DNA of 64,000 nt from Arthrobacter sp. (GTDB taxonomy: Bacteria; Actinomycetota; Actinomycetes; Actinomycetales; Micrococcaceae): NCBI RefSeq assembly GCF_031179985.1, contig NZ_JAPSHJ010000005.1, forward strand, positions 1 through 64,000. Reading direction: 5' to 3'. The translations under genes were made by a program, and so were the position numbers. Positions 52,931-61,670 of the stretch are shown here, one piece after another. A model generated the notes under the pieces. It ran no database searches and was not told the DNA's origin. It saw only the letters and a list, made by a program, of their open reading frames with translations. The first letter of the stretch is position 1, and every line of letters starts with the position of its first letter.

Positions 52931-54480
52931 CGGTGGAAGCCGCCGGAGATGCCGGTCCAGCCGGAGTTTCCCCCGGTAACGCCGACGGCGAGTGGCTCCG
53001 GGTCCATCCGGCGTCGCCGTTTGTGCGGGGCTGGATAGCCCTCGCGGCGATCGGCTACTTCTTCGGCCGGGACATTTTCGAACGGCTGATCCAAGGCGGT
53101 CCGCTCATCGACGACCGGATGGCGGGCCGTGCACCGTGGCTGCTTGCTGCCGGGAGCGTCATCCTGGTGCTGGCCATTTTGGGTTTCATCATGACCTGGT
53201 ACTTCACCCGCTACCAGGTTGCCGAGGGCTATGTCCGGGTCAAGACCGGTTTCCTGTTCCGCCAGCAGCGCCAGGCCCGCTTGGACCGGGTGCAGGCCAT
53301 CGACGTCGTGCAGCCGCTGCTGGCCCGGATCTTTGGCCTCGCGGAGCTCCGGTTCGAAGTGGCCGACGCCGGGGAGTCAGCAGTCCGGCTCGCCTTCCTG
53401 CGGATGGACGACGCCCGCCAGCTCCGGGCCACCATCCTGGCCCGTGCCGCGGGAGTCACGCCGGATCCCGAGAGCCCGGACGCGGTCGTCCAGGAGGCAC
53501 CGGAGCAGACCGTACTGTCCGTCCCGCCGTCGAGGCTTGTGGGTTCCCTGCTCCTGAGCGAACAGAGTGTCTTTGTGCTGTTGGGGGCGGTTGGCTCGGT
53601 GCTGCTCTCGGTCCTCACGGGCAACAGCGGATTTTTCCTGTACCTGATCCCGGCGGCCTTGGGCCTTGCTGCCGCCTACTGGTCTTCCTTCAACAAGGGC
53701 TATAACTTCACTGCTGCCATCTCCCCGGACGGTATCCGGCTGCGATACGGCTTGCTGGATACGCAGGCACAGACATTGCCCCCTGGCCGGATCCAGGCGC
53801 TTAGGGTGTTTCAGCCGCCCATTTGGCGGCTCTTCGGCTGGTACCGGATGCACGTGAACGTTGCCGGTTACGGGGCTGCCGGCGGAAACGGCGAAGGCGG
53901 CTCGCGGACCACGCTCCTGCCGGTGGGAACGCTTGCGGACGTTATGACGATGATGTCTCTGGTCCTGCCGGACCCCGGAACCCCTGATGCGGCCCGCATC
54001 TTTGCGGCCGGAATCAACGGCAGGGAGAACGACGGCGGCTTCATCACCACCCCTGAACGTGCGCGCCTCCTGGCGCCGCTGGCATGGCGCCGCAACGGCT
54101 ACGCGGCAACTGACACCGCGTTGCTGCTCCGTTCCGGCCGGTGGTGGAGGCAGCTCGTAGTGGTGCCGCATCAGCGAACGCAGTCCATTGCTCTGCATCA
54201 GGGTCCGGTTGCAAGGCGGTTCGGCGTCGCGGATCTTGTCCTGCACACGACGGCGGGGCCGGTTGTGCCGAGGCTGATCCAGGCGGACGTCGATGTGGCC
54301 CGGGCGCTGTTCCAGGAACAGGCGGCGCGGGCTCGGGCCGCGAGAAAGCGCCAGACCAGCGAACAATGGCTGGCGCAGGTAGCCCCGGCAACTCCCATCG
54401 CCGAACCCCCTGCCCTCAGCGGACAGTTGGCTCCGAGCGAACCCTTAGCCCCCAGTCAGGACGGTCCCCAGAATGGCTAG
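52927..54480 (+). CDS. PH-domain (bPH2) membrane protein, long (YdbT-like)
   Basis: The 517-residue protein has repeated units of two helices followed by a bPH2 domain: one near residues 90-160 (VKTGFLFRQQRQARLDRVQAIDVVQPL), one near 255-330, and one near 385-460. The C-terminal 50 residues are Ala/Pro-rich and disordered. Its GTG overlaps the previous gene by four bases (GTGA). In Bacillus the homologous pair affects resistance to antimicrobial compounds; the role here is unknown. Confidence 0.88.
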   Translation: MTVEAAGDAGPAGVSPGNADGEWLRVHPASPFVRGWIALAAIGYFFGRDIFERLIQGGPLIDDRMAGRAPWLLAAGSVILVLAILGFIMTWYFTRYQVAEGYVRVKTGFLFRQQRQARLDRVQAIDVVQPLLARIFGLAELRFEVADAGESAVRLAFLRMDDARQLRATILARAAGVTPDPESPDAVVQEAPEQTVLSVPPSRLVGSLLLSEQSVFVLLGAVGSVLLSVLTGNSGFFLYLIPAALGLAAAYWSSFNKGYNFTAAISPDGIRLRYGLLDTQAQTLPPGRIQALRVFQPPIWRLFGWYRMHVNVAGYGAAGGNGEGGSRTTLLPVGTLADVMTMMSLVLPDPGTPDAARIFAAGINGRENDGGFITTPERARLLAPLAWRRNGYAATDTALLLRSGRWWRQLVVVPHQRTQSIALHQGPVARRFGVADLVLHTTAGPVVPRLIQADVDVARALFQEQAARARAARKRQTSEQWLAQVAPATPIAEPPALSGQLAPSEPLAPSQDGPQNG

Positions 54481-55381
54481 GCCCGGACGCCTTGGTGTTG
54501 GAATCATTGGCGCGGGAAAGGTGGGTGCAATCCTCGGTGCGGCCCTGCGCGCCGCTGAACACGCCGTCGTCGGGGTTTCCGCCGTATCGGACGCAAGCCG
54601 TGAGCGGGCCGAAACATTGTTGCCCGGTGTCCCCGTCCTCGAGGTTCAAGAAATCGTGGAGCGTTCGGAGCTGGTGCTTTTGGCCGTTCCAGACGATGCC
54701 CTGGGGGCCTTGGTGGAAGGGCTCGCCAAACTTGGCGCCTGGCAGCCCGGGCAGCTCGTGGCGCACACGTCCGGCCGCTTCGGAGTGGGGATCCTCCGCC
54801 CGGTGCGGGCCGCCGGTGCCGTGCCGCTCGCATTGCACCCCGCCATGACATTCACCGGCATGAGCCTTGACCTTACCCGGCTGCTGGATTGCACCTTCGG
54901 CGTCACAGCGGACGCCGCCATGCTGCCCATAGCGCAGGCGCTCGTGGTGGAGATGGGCGCTGAGCCTGTGGCCATCGCCGAGGCTGACCGGACCCTCTAC
55001 CACGCTGCGCTGGCCCATGGCTCAAACCATCTCGTGACCCTCGTGGCCCAGTCTTCGCAACTGCTCCGGGAAGTAGGAGTGGAATCACCGGAACGGATGC
55101 TTGGGCCGTTGCTCCGCGCCACCTTGGAGAACGCGCTGGCTTCCGGCGAATCGGCGCTGACGGGCCCGGTAGCCCGCGGCGATGTGGGAACCGTTACGGC
55201 TCACGCCGAGGCTTTGAAGGAACACGACGGCGGTGCAGGCGGAGACATTCTGGCCGCGTACCTTGCCATGGCCCGGGCAACTGCGGGACGCGCCGCGAGC
55301 CGGGGCCTGTTGAAAGAGGATCAGTTCGGAGAGATGAAGCGCGCCCTTGGCGACGGAGCCCAGCCGCCGGAAGGATCATAG
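54473..55381 (+). CDS. Rossmann-fold DUF2520 protein next to panC
   Basis: The 302-residue protein has an NADP-binding start (LGVGIIGAGKVGAILGAAL), LLAVPDDALGALVEGLA, HTSGRFG and HPAMTFTG. A C-terminal helical DUF2520 domain follows (YHAALAHGSNHLVTLVAQ). The overall layout resembles ketopantoate reductases and related 6-phosphogluconate-dehydrogenase-like enzymes. Its stop (TAG) directly abuts the panC ATG, so a step in pantoate formation is a reasonable inference. It overlaps the PH gene by eight bases. Confidence 0.88.
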   Translation: MARPGRLGVGIIGAGKVGAILGAALRAAEHAVVGVSAVSDASRERAETLLPGVPVLEVQEIVERSELVLLAVPDDALGALVEGLAKLGAWQPGQLVAHTSGRFGVGILRPVRAAGAVPLALHPAMTFTGMSLDLTRLLDCTFGVTADAAMLPIAQALVVEMGAEPVAIAEADRTLYHAALAHGSNHLVTLVAQSSQLLREVGVESPERMLGPLLRATLENALASGESALTGPVARGDVGTVTAHAEALKEHDGGAGGDILAAYLAMARATAGRAASRGLLKEDQFGEMKRALGDGAQPPEGS

Positions 55382-56284
55382 ATGGCGCTCAAACTAGTCA
55401 CCACCGCGGCCTCGCTTCGAATTGAAAGCGCCCGGCTGCTGAAAGCAAAGCAGGGCAGCTCGCAGGGGCTGGTGCCAACAATGGGAGCACTGCACGAGGG
55501 CCACGCCCAACTGGCCCGTACCGCCGTCGAACAAAACGACGTGGTGGTGGTCAGCATTTTCGTGAATCCCCTCCAGTTCGGCGAAGCAAGTGATCTTGAA
55601 CGCTATCCGCGGACACTTGACGCCGATTTGGAACTCCTTGCGGCAGAAGGCGTTGATCTGGTCTTTGCGCCGGACATTGAGGAGGTTTATCCCAACGGGG
55701 AGCCCATGGTGCGGATCACATCGGGCAAGCTCGCTGAGAAATGGGAGGGCGCCTCCCGGCCCGGGCATTTCGATGGAGCGCTGACCGTGGTGGCCAAACT
55801 GCTCCATTTCGGCATCCCCGGCGCCTGCGGAAACAACGGGACGCCGGCGCCGTACCGGGCATACTTCGGCCAGAAGGATGCCCAGCAGCTGACCCTGGTA
55901 AAGAGGATGGTGGCTGACCTGAACTTTCCGGTCGAAATAGTCCCCGTCCCCACGGTGCGTGCCGGCGACGGTCTGGCCCTGTCCAGCCGGAACCGCTTCC
56001 TTTCGGAGGAAGAACGCGAGGCAGCCCTGGTGCTATCGCGGGCGTTGCGGCTGGTCGAGGAACGTGCCAACGCACACCAGCCGCTGGATCTCGATTCCGC
56101 CGTGGCGCTGGTGGAGTCGCAGCCGCTGGTCAAACTGGACTACTTCGAGGTGGTTGATCCAGGCACGTTGGAACCCCTCGCCGAGAACTGCCGGGAGACG
56201 CCGTTCCGTGGTGAGGGCCTGGCAATCATCGCGGCGCGGGTGGGCCCGGTCCGCCTGATCGACAATGTTCCGCTGAATTCCTGA
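55382..56284 (+). CDS. panC: Pantoate-beta-alanine ligase
   Basis: The 300-residue enzyme condenses pantoate with beta-alanine using ATP to give pantothenate. Nucleotide motifs are [14 protein letters not shown] (HIGH-like) and the later LSSRNRFLS (KMSKS-like). The [16 protein letters not shown] block is also present. It is the last gene of the folate/pantothenate run, and a 165-bp gap follows. Confidence 0.97.
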   Translation: MALKLVTTAASLRIESARLLKAKQGSSQGLVPTMGALHEGHAQLARTAVEQNDVVVVSIFVNPLQFGEASDLERYPRTLDADLELLAAEGVDLVFAPDIEEVYPNGEPMVRITSGKLAEKWEGASRPGHFDGALTVVAKLLHFGIPGACGNNGTPAPYRAYFGQKDAQQLTLVKRMVADLNFPVEIVPVPTVRAGDGLALSSRNRFLSEEEREAALVLSRALRLVEERANAHQPLDLDSAVALVESQPLVKLDYFEVVDPGTLEPLAENCRETPFRGEGLAIIAARVGPVRLIDNVPLNS

Positions 56285-56449
56285 CCCTCGCAGGCTCGCT
56301 CCGGCCCCCCGAAATGGAGTGGCTAATTTTGGAGGAGTTTTTTCTCAGGGATTTTCCATTACAGGGAATTGGTGTGCAGGCTAGACTGTTGAACTCTGCA
56401 GCGACGATGCTCGCCCGATCTCACGCCACATTTCCTTGGGGGAATTTTC

Positions 56450-58015
56450 ATGTCCACAGACCTTACTTCGAACGCGGGCGATAACGTGCAAAGCGATTCT
56501 CAACAGGCTCGGGCCGAGGCTGCCTTTGCTGACCCTGCCCCTATAGCCGCGCCTTCTGCTTCAACCGGTTCTGCCACCTCTTCTGCTTCAACCGGTTCTG
56601 CCGCGTCTTCGCCCGCAAAAATGTCGCGTGAATCAGTCACGATCATCGCGACCTTACTGGTTGCCACCTTCGTGGTGATCCTGAATGAAACCATCATGAA
56701 CGTTGCTCTGCAGCGCCTCATGGTGGACCTGCGGGTGGACGCCCCCACCGTTCAGTGGCTCTCGACGGGCTTTATGCTCACCATGGCCGTGGTTATCCCC
56801 ACCACCGGCTTCATCCTCCAGCGGCTCTCGACGCGTGCGGTCTTCATGCTGGCGATGGGCCTCTTCTCGGGAGGCACACTACTGGCCGCACTGGCGCCGG
56901 GGTTCGTGGTCCTGCTTTTCGCGAGAATTATCCAGGCGGGCGGCACGGCCATCATGCTTCCGCTCCTGATGACCACCATCCTTACCCTCGTGCCGCTGCA
57001 GCGGCGTGGTGCTGTGATGGGCAACGTCAGCATCGCCATCTCGGTGGCCCCGGCGCTCGGCCCCACAGTCTCCGGTTTCATCCTTGAGCACTTCTCCTGG
57101 CGCTTCATGTTCGTGTTTGTGCTGCCCATCGCCGTTGCCGCTTTTGCCATTGGTGCAAAGTACCTGACCAACGTCGGCGAGAAGGAGAAGAACCGCCTTG
57201 ATTTCCTGTCGGTGCTGCTGACAATCCCGGCCTTCGGTGGGCTGGTCTACGGCCTGAGCCAGATCGGCGGTGGCCATGGCGGCCAGGCCGGCCCGGGTGC
57301 TGCCGCCATTGCCGCCCTGGTGATTGGCGTGGTGAGCCTGCTGGCATTTGTACTCCGGCAGCTGCAGTTGCAGAAAGCCGACGCTCCGCTGCTGGATCTC
57401 CGCGCCTTCAACTTCCGCATGTTCACCATCTCGGTCCTGCTGCTGGTGGTGGCCATGATTGCCCTGTTCGGCGCCGTCATTCTCCTGCCGCTTTACCTGC
57501 AGGAGATCCGCGGGCTTAAGTCGTTGGAAACCGGGCTGGCATTGTTGCCGGGCGGGCTGGCCATGGGACTCCTGGGTCCGTTCATTGGACGGCTCTTTGA
57601 CAAGGTGGGGCCACTTCCGCTGACAGTTACCGGCTCGATCATGATGGTGCTGGCCCTGTGGCAGTTCTCGATGCTGAATGCGGAATCGGCCGTGGCATGG
57701 ATCGTTGCCCTGCACGTGGGCCTGAGCCTTGGCCTTGCGCTCCTTTTCACGCCGGCATTCACAACAGGCCTCAACCCGCTGCCGCCGCACCTTTATTCGC
57801 ATGGCTCGGCCATCATGAGCACGCTCCAGCAAGTGGCCGGAGCTGCCGGCACGGCCTTGCTGGTATCCGTTTTCGCGGCAGTATCCATCGGTTCAGGTGT
57901 GGTCGCGGGTATGCAGGCAGCGTTCCTGACTGCCGCCGCGCTGGCCGTTGCCGCCGTCGTACTGTCCCTCATGATGCGCAAGACGCCTGGCGCAGAAAGC
58001 GCCCACGGACACTAG
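56450..58015 (+). CDS. DHA2-family MFS multidrug transporter
   Basis: The 521-residue protein has about 14 membrane helices and the DHA2 pattern (LNETIMNVALQRLMVDLRVD, WLSTGFMLTMAVVIPTTGF). Its first 60 residues are a Ser/Ala/Thr-rich cytosolic tail that includes a short repeat. A proton-driven drug exporter is likely. GGGGGAATTTTC precedes the ATG, and TAGACT at 56382-56387 is a possible -10. No regulator gene is adjacent. Confidence 0.92.
   Translation: MSTDLTSNAGDNVQSDSQQARAEAAFADPAPIAAPSASTGSATSSASTGSAASSPAKMSRESVTIIATLLVATFVVILNETIMNVALQRLMVDLRVDAPTVQWLSTGFMLTMAVVIPTTGFILQRLSTRAVFMLAMGLFSGGTLLAALAPGFVVLLFARIIQAGGTAIMLPLLMTTILTLVPLQRRGAVMGNVSIAISVAPALGPTVSGFILEHFSWRFMFVFVLPIAVAAFAIGAKYLTNVGEKEKNRLDFLSVLLTIPAFGGLVYGLSQIGGGHGGQAGPGAAAIAALVIGVVSLLAFVLRQLQLQKADAPLLDLRAFNFRMFTISVLLLVVAMIALFGAVILLPLYLQEIRGLKSLETGLALLPGGLAMGLLGPFIGRLFDKVGPLPLTVTGSIMMVLALWQFSMLNAESAVAWIVALHVGLSLGLALLFTPAFTTGLNPLPPHLYSHGSAIMSTLQQVAGAAGTALLVSVFAAVSIGSGVVAGMQAAFLTAAALAVAAVVLSLMMRKTPGAESAHGH
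56554..56602 (+). repeat. 27-bp tandem repeat in the MFS N-terminal tail
   Basis: TTCTGCTTCAACCGGTTCTG plus two bases is present at 56554-56575 and again at 56581-56602, an exact 22-bp copy with a 27-bp period. It encodes SASTGSATS then SASTGSAAS. The period is a multiple of three, so copy-number change would keep the frame. Confidence 0.85.
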
Positions 58016-58065
58016 GCCAGGGCGCCGACATCAAAAGTTACGCAATTTCTGGGGGCGTCTGCGGA

Positions 58066-58899
58066 TCAGCCTGAGAAGAAGTCGCTCAGCTCCGTGATGA
58101 GTTTGTCCGGGGCCCGGTTGACGCCGTCGTGTCCATAGCCCGGCAGGATGGTGTAGCTGGAACCCGACAGCACATCGTGGATCTGCCCGCACGCGACACC
58201 GAAGTAAGCCGGGCTCTTTTCGCCCACCACGATGAGCGTTTCAAGCGGCAATTCCAGGAAGGGCTCCGCCGGCATGTCGGCGGCGATGATGGCCTTGATT
58301 TCGCGAACACCGGTCTTCATCAATTCCCGGTTCTGCTTACCGAGCGGAGTACCCGCTGTGAGCTTGTTTGCCAGCGTCAACATGCTCAGCGGCATCCTGG
58401 CAAAGGCGCCGCCCGTCTCCATCCCCCTGATCATGACGGCGAGGGCACGGTCATCGTCTCCGGCCGCCGTCGCCCGTTCATATTCCTCAGTCCAGTCAGC
58501 CTTGACGCTGTGGTTGACGGAAACGGCGGGGTCGTAGACTGCCAGCCGCTCAACGGGAAGCGAGCGGGCAGCGTGAAGTGCAACCGCGCCGCCGAAGCTG
58601 TGACCGAAGACGTCAGTGCTGGCGGTGTGTTTCATCACTGCCTCCAGGTCCCGGATGTCAGAGTCCAGCGTGTAGTCCTCCGCCTGAGATGACGATTGTC
58701 CGCGCCCGCGGCGGTTGAACGTGTGCACGGGACGCTCCAGCGCTGCACTGAGTTTCTGGGCGAAACGGGTGTAGTCGGCCGCCGTGACCATTGAGGGGTG
58801 CACTACAACGACTCCTGAACCGTGGCCCGCCAATTCGGCCCCCGTGCTGAAGAGCTCGAGGGTGCCGCCGTCGGGGGTTCTGATGTTCTCGCGGGTCAT
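58066..58899 (-). CDS. Alpha/beta hydrolase
   Basis: The 277-residue protein has the hydrolase core: VVVHPSMVTAADYTRFAQKL, the nucleophile elbow FGHSFGGAVALHAA, an acid in the TLIVVGEKSPAYFG region, and the His in GYGHDGVNRAP. There is no signal peptide. The substrate is unknown. It is divergent from lysS (130-bp gap) and convergent with the MFS gene. Confidence 0.88.
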   Translation of the reverse strand: MTRENIRTPDGGTLELFSTGAELAGHGSGVVVVHPSMVTAADYTRFAQKLSAALERPVHTFNRRGRGQSSSQAEDYTLDSDIRDLEAVMKHTASTDVFGHSFGGAVALHAARSLPVERLAVYDPAVSVNHSVKADWTEEYERATAAGDDDRALAVMIRGMETGGAFARMPLSMLTLANKLTAGTPLGKQNRELMKTGVREIKAIIAADMPAEPFLELPLETLIVVGEKSPAYFGVACGQIHDVLSGSSYTILPGYGHDGVNRAPDKLITELSDFFSG

Positions 58900-59029
58900 A
58901 ATCCGAGCCTAACCGAGGCCGCTGCACGCGTGCACCAAACACGTGGCTTCCTGGGGGAATACAGCGATGCGTTACGACGGAGTTATGGGGGGAAGGCTGC
59001 TGTGGAATTCGACGGTAAACTTGGGGATT

Positions 59030-60562
59030 GTGACTTCCCAAAACAACCCCGCCCCCAACAACGCCGTCCAGCCTGCAGACGCCAGCGAACAGATGCGCAT
59101 CCGCATGGAAAAGCGCGCCAAGCTGATTGAGCGCGGCGTGGAGGCGTACCCGGTGGGAGTGGAGCGCACACACTCCCTCAGCGAGATCAGGGAAAAGTAC
59201 GCCCATCTTGAGGCAGACGACACCACCGGGGACGTCGTAGGAGTCACCGGCCGGGTGGTTTTTGTCCGGAACACCGGAAAGCTTTGCTTTGCCACTCTGC
59301 AGGAAGGCGGCGTGGACGGTACTGCCACCCGGCTGCAGGCCATGCTCAGCCTCGCCAACGTCGGGGAGGAAGCCCTTGCAGAATGGAAGGCCCTGGTGGA
59401 CCTTGGCGACCACGTCTTCATCAAGGGCGAAGTTATCTCTTCGCGTCGCGGCGAATTGTCGGTTATGGCTGAGTCCTGGTCGATGGCTTCCAAGTCCCTG
59501 CGGCCGTTGCCTGTCCTGCACGCCGACCTCAACGAGGAAACCCGCGTCCGGCAGCGTTACGTGGACCTCATGGTCCGTGACGAGGCCCGCGAAATGGTCT
59601 ACACCCGTGCGGCCATCACCCGGTCCATCAGGGAGAGCCTGAACCGCCGCAACTATGTTGAGGTGGAGACCCCCATGCTGCAACTGGTGCATGGCGGCGC
59701 CACCGCCCGCCCGTTTGAAACCCACATGAATGCGTTCGACCAGAAGATGACCCTGCGCATCGCCACTGAGCTCTACCTGAAGCGGGCAGTCGTTGGCGGC
59801 ATCGACCGTGTGTATGACATGGGCCGCGTTTTCCGTAATGAAGGCGTCGATTCCACCCACAGCCCGGAGTTCACCACGCTGGAGGCCTACGAGGCCTGGG
59901 CTGACCAGTTTGTAATGGCCGATCGCATCAAGGAAATCATTCTTGACGCTGCTGACGCAGCAGGCGTGGGGCGGGTAATCCAGACACCGGCGGGGGAGGT
60001 TAACCTCGACGGCGACTGGGCCTGGCTCTCGGTTTACCCTGGCCTCTCTGAGGCCGTGGGGCAGGAGGTCACTCCTGACACTTCCGTGGAGGAACTGCAG
60101 GCGCTCGCGAAACAGCATGAGATCAAGTTCGACACTGTTTGGGATGCGGAAAAGCTGGCCGTGGAACTCTTCGGCGAAATTGTGGAGCCGACCCTCATCA
60201 ACCCGACGTTTGTTTACGATTACCCGCCTTCCGCCCAGCCGCTGGCCCGTCAACACCGCGAAAACCCCAGGCTGATCGAGGCCTGGGACCTGATCATCGG
60301 CGGCATGGAACGCGGCACAGCATTCTCCGAGCTCATAGACCCGGTGATCCAGCGGGAACGGCTCACCGAACAGTCACGGCGCGCGGCCGCCGGCGACGAC
60401 GAGGCCATGCAACTGGATGAGGACTTCCTCCGGGCCCTCGAATACGGCGCTCCGCCCATGGGTGGCCTCGGCCTGGGAATTGACCGCCTGGTGATGCTCT
60501 TCACCGGAGCCGGTATCCGCGAAACGATTCTGTTCCCGCTCCTGAAGCCGGAAGGCCACTGA
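59030..60562 (+). CDS. lysS: Lysyl-tRNA synthetase (class II)
   Basis: The 510-residue enzyme charges tRNA-Lys. The N-terminal OB-fold contains VVGVTGRVVFVRNTGKLCFATLQEG. Class II motifs are NYVEVETPMLQLVHGGATARPF (motif 1), MGRVFRNEGVDSTHSPEFT (motif 2) and PMGGLGLGIDRLVMLFTG (motif 3). I chose GTG 59030 (VTSQNNPAPNN), which matches the family start in related genera; the frame is open to 58943 but that extension is unlike the family. TAAACT at 59016-59021 may be the -10 of a leaderless mRNA. Confidence 0.96.
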   Translation: MTSQNNPAPNNAVQPADASEQMRIRMEKRAKLIERGVEAYPVGVERTHSLSEIREKYAHLEADDTTGDVVGVTGRVVFVRNTGKLCFATLQEGGVDGTATRLQAMLSLANVGEEALAEWKALVDLGDHVFIKGEVISSRRGELSVMAESWSMASKSLRPLPVLHADLNEETRVRQRYVDLMVRDEAREMVYTRAAITRSIRESLNRRNYVEVETPMLQLVHGGATARPFETHMNAFDQKMTLRIATELYLKRAVVGGIDRVYDMGRVFRNEGVDSTHSPEFTTLEAYEAWADQFVMADRIKEIILDAADAAGVGRVIQTPAGEVNLDGDWAWLSVYPGLSEAVGQEVTPDTSVEELQALAKQHEIKFDTVWDAEKLAVELFGEIVEPTLINPTFVYDYPPSAQPLARQHRENPRLIEAWDLIIGGMERGTAFSELIDPVIQRERLTEQSRRAAAGDDEAMQLDEDFLRALEYGAPPMGGLGLGIDRLVMLFTGAGIRETILFPLLKPEGH

Positions 60563-60565
60563 GTC

Positions 60566-60754
60566 ATGGAGTATGTGGCCGTATTGCTTCCATCCGTTGT
60601 GGTGGGCCTCCTCTTCTGGTTCGCCATGAAGTCCATTTTTAACGCGGACAAGGCGGAGCGGCAGGCCGAGGCCCGGGCCCAGGCCGAAGCAGACGCCACG
60701 CCCCCTGCTCCCAAACGGGAAGATCCCCCTGCCGGAACCCAGGCTAACTCTTAG
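60566..60754 (+). CDS. Small single-TM protein after lysS
   Basis: The 62-residue protein has one N-terminal membrane helix (VAVLLPSVVVGLLFWFAMK) and a charged Ala/Glu-rich cytosolic tail ending with PPAPKREDPPAG. It follows lysS by three bases, so it is co-transcribed. Function is unknown; similar small proteins occur at this position in related genomes as far as I recall. Confidence 0.8.
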   Translation: MEYVAVLLPSVVVGLLFWFAMKSIFNADKAERQAEARAQAEADATPPAPKREDPPAGTQANS

Positions 60755-60844
60755 TTCCATCTGCCCTGAATGTCTTCAATGACAGTTGGGCAAAACAAAT
60801 GTGCGTGCTTGAGCGGGCACTTTCCACAGGAACCTTTTTCTGTT

Positions 60845-60874
60845 TTGACGCGTTGCCATAAACCGGGGGATACT
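60845..60874 (+). promoter_or_regulatory. lsr2 promoter
   Basis: TTGACG (60845-60850), an 18-bp spacer and GATACT (60869-60874) give a good sigma-70-type promoter about 58 bases before the lsr2 ATG. The 60755-60931 gap is visibly more AT-rich than its surroundings and contains no gene. Confidence 0.6.
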
Positions 60875-60931
60875 TTATTTGTAACATCCTGCTTTTCTGA
60901 ATACCCGTCCTTTCCAAAAGAGAGAATTTCC

Positions 60932-61258
60932 ATGGCACAGAAAGTAAAAATCATCCTTGTGGATGACCTGGATGGGGGAACCGCGGACGAAACTGTCCGT
61001 TTTGGTCTTGATGGCGTCAGTTACGAAATTGACCTGTCATCAGACAATGCGTCGGAACTGCGCTCCGCACTGGAGCGCTTTATTTCCGGCGCCCGCAAGA
61101 CGTCCACCGGCCGCGCAACGCGCACAAAGGTCTCAACCGGCCGGAATCAGGACTCTGCACAGATCCGTCAGTGGGCACGGGAGAACGGCTATGCGGTTAA
61201 CAGCCGCGGCCGTATCCAAGCCGAAATTCAGGAAGCGTACCAAAGGGCCAATTCCTAG
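60932..61258 (+). CDS. lsr2: Lsr2 nucleoid-associated protein
   Basis: The 108-residue protein is a full Lsr2. The N-terminal oligomerisation domain is KVKIILVDDLDGGTADETVRFGLDG, a basic linker follows, and the C-terminal DNA-binding domain contains IRQWARENGYAVNSRGRI with the AT-hook-like RGR. It binds AT-rich DNA and silences acquired genes, acting like H-NS. AGAGAG lies eight bases before the ATG. Confidence 0.97.
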   Translation: MAQKVKIILVDDLDGGTADETVRFGLDGVSYEIDLSSDNASELRSALERFISGARKTSTGRATRTKVSTGRNQDSAQIRQWARENGYAVNSRGRIQAEIQEAYQRANS

Positions 61259-61282
61259 AGTTGAAGTATCTATGCGTTGCAA

Positions 61283-61324
61283 AAGTCGAAGCCCCCGCCG
61301 GTTGGAGGGGGCTTCGACTTTTTT
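61283..61324 (+). terminator. Rho-independent terminator of lsr2
   Basis: A perfect 14-bp stem (61283-61296 with 61307-61320) and a 10-base loop are followed by a run of T (to 61324). It starts 24 bases after the lsr2 stop. Confidence 0.93.
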
Positions 61325-61670
61325 GCTTGCCTTTACTGTCTACCCCGCTTTTTCCGCCGCAGTTTTCCAGGTCGAAACCCGTTGCCGGACTTTATCGGGA
61401 AAAGGCGGGGAGTTTGACCTTCGGCTGTCCAGGTGAAAGTCAAGCGCCTTTCCTCATGGCACGAAGCAAGCCACATACCGTCCGGGCAGCAGCACTTCAG
61501 AGCCCCGCACCGTTAGTGTTTGACGCCTGCTGGGCGAGCTGCCGGCCCACCCGATGGTTGCTCCGGTCCACCGCAAAGTTGCCTCCGGGTTTCCCCCGTG
61601 GCGAACAAGCTCCAAAAGTGGGCCTCCTCCACGTAGCATCAAAGTACGTCGTAGCTAGGAGTGTGGCGAA
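61325..61670. promoter_or_regulatory. 346-bp region upstream of clpC; possible ClgR-type site
   Basis: No gene is convincing here. TTCCC-N5-GCGAA (61591-61605) partly matches the CGC-N5-GCG type of ClgR box, the activator of clp genes in actinobacteria, with mismatches in the left half. TAGCAT (61634-61639) could be a -10 and lies downstream of that site, as an activator would need. AGGAG lies nine bases before the clpC ATG. Confidence 0.35.

Noticed and set aside
58658..60256. A 532-codon open frame antisense to lysS.
   Set aside because: lysS is certain on the plus strand; the antisense translation shows no family pattern and no ribosome site.
60744..60954. Short frames on both strands in the gap before lsr2.
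   Set aside because: They cover the AT-rich promoter region of lsr2 and have no ribosome site or family resemblance.
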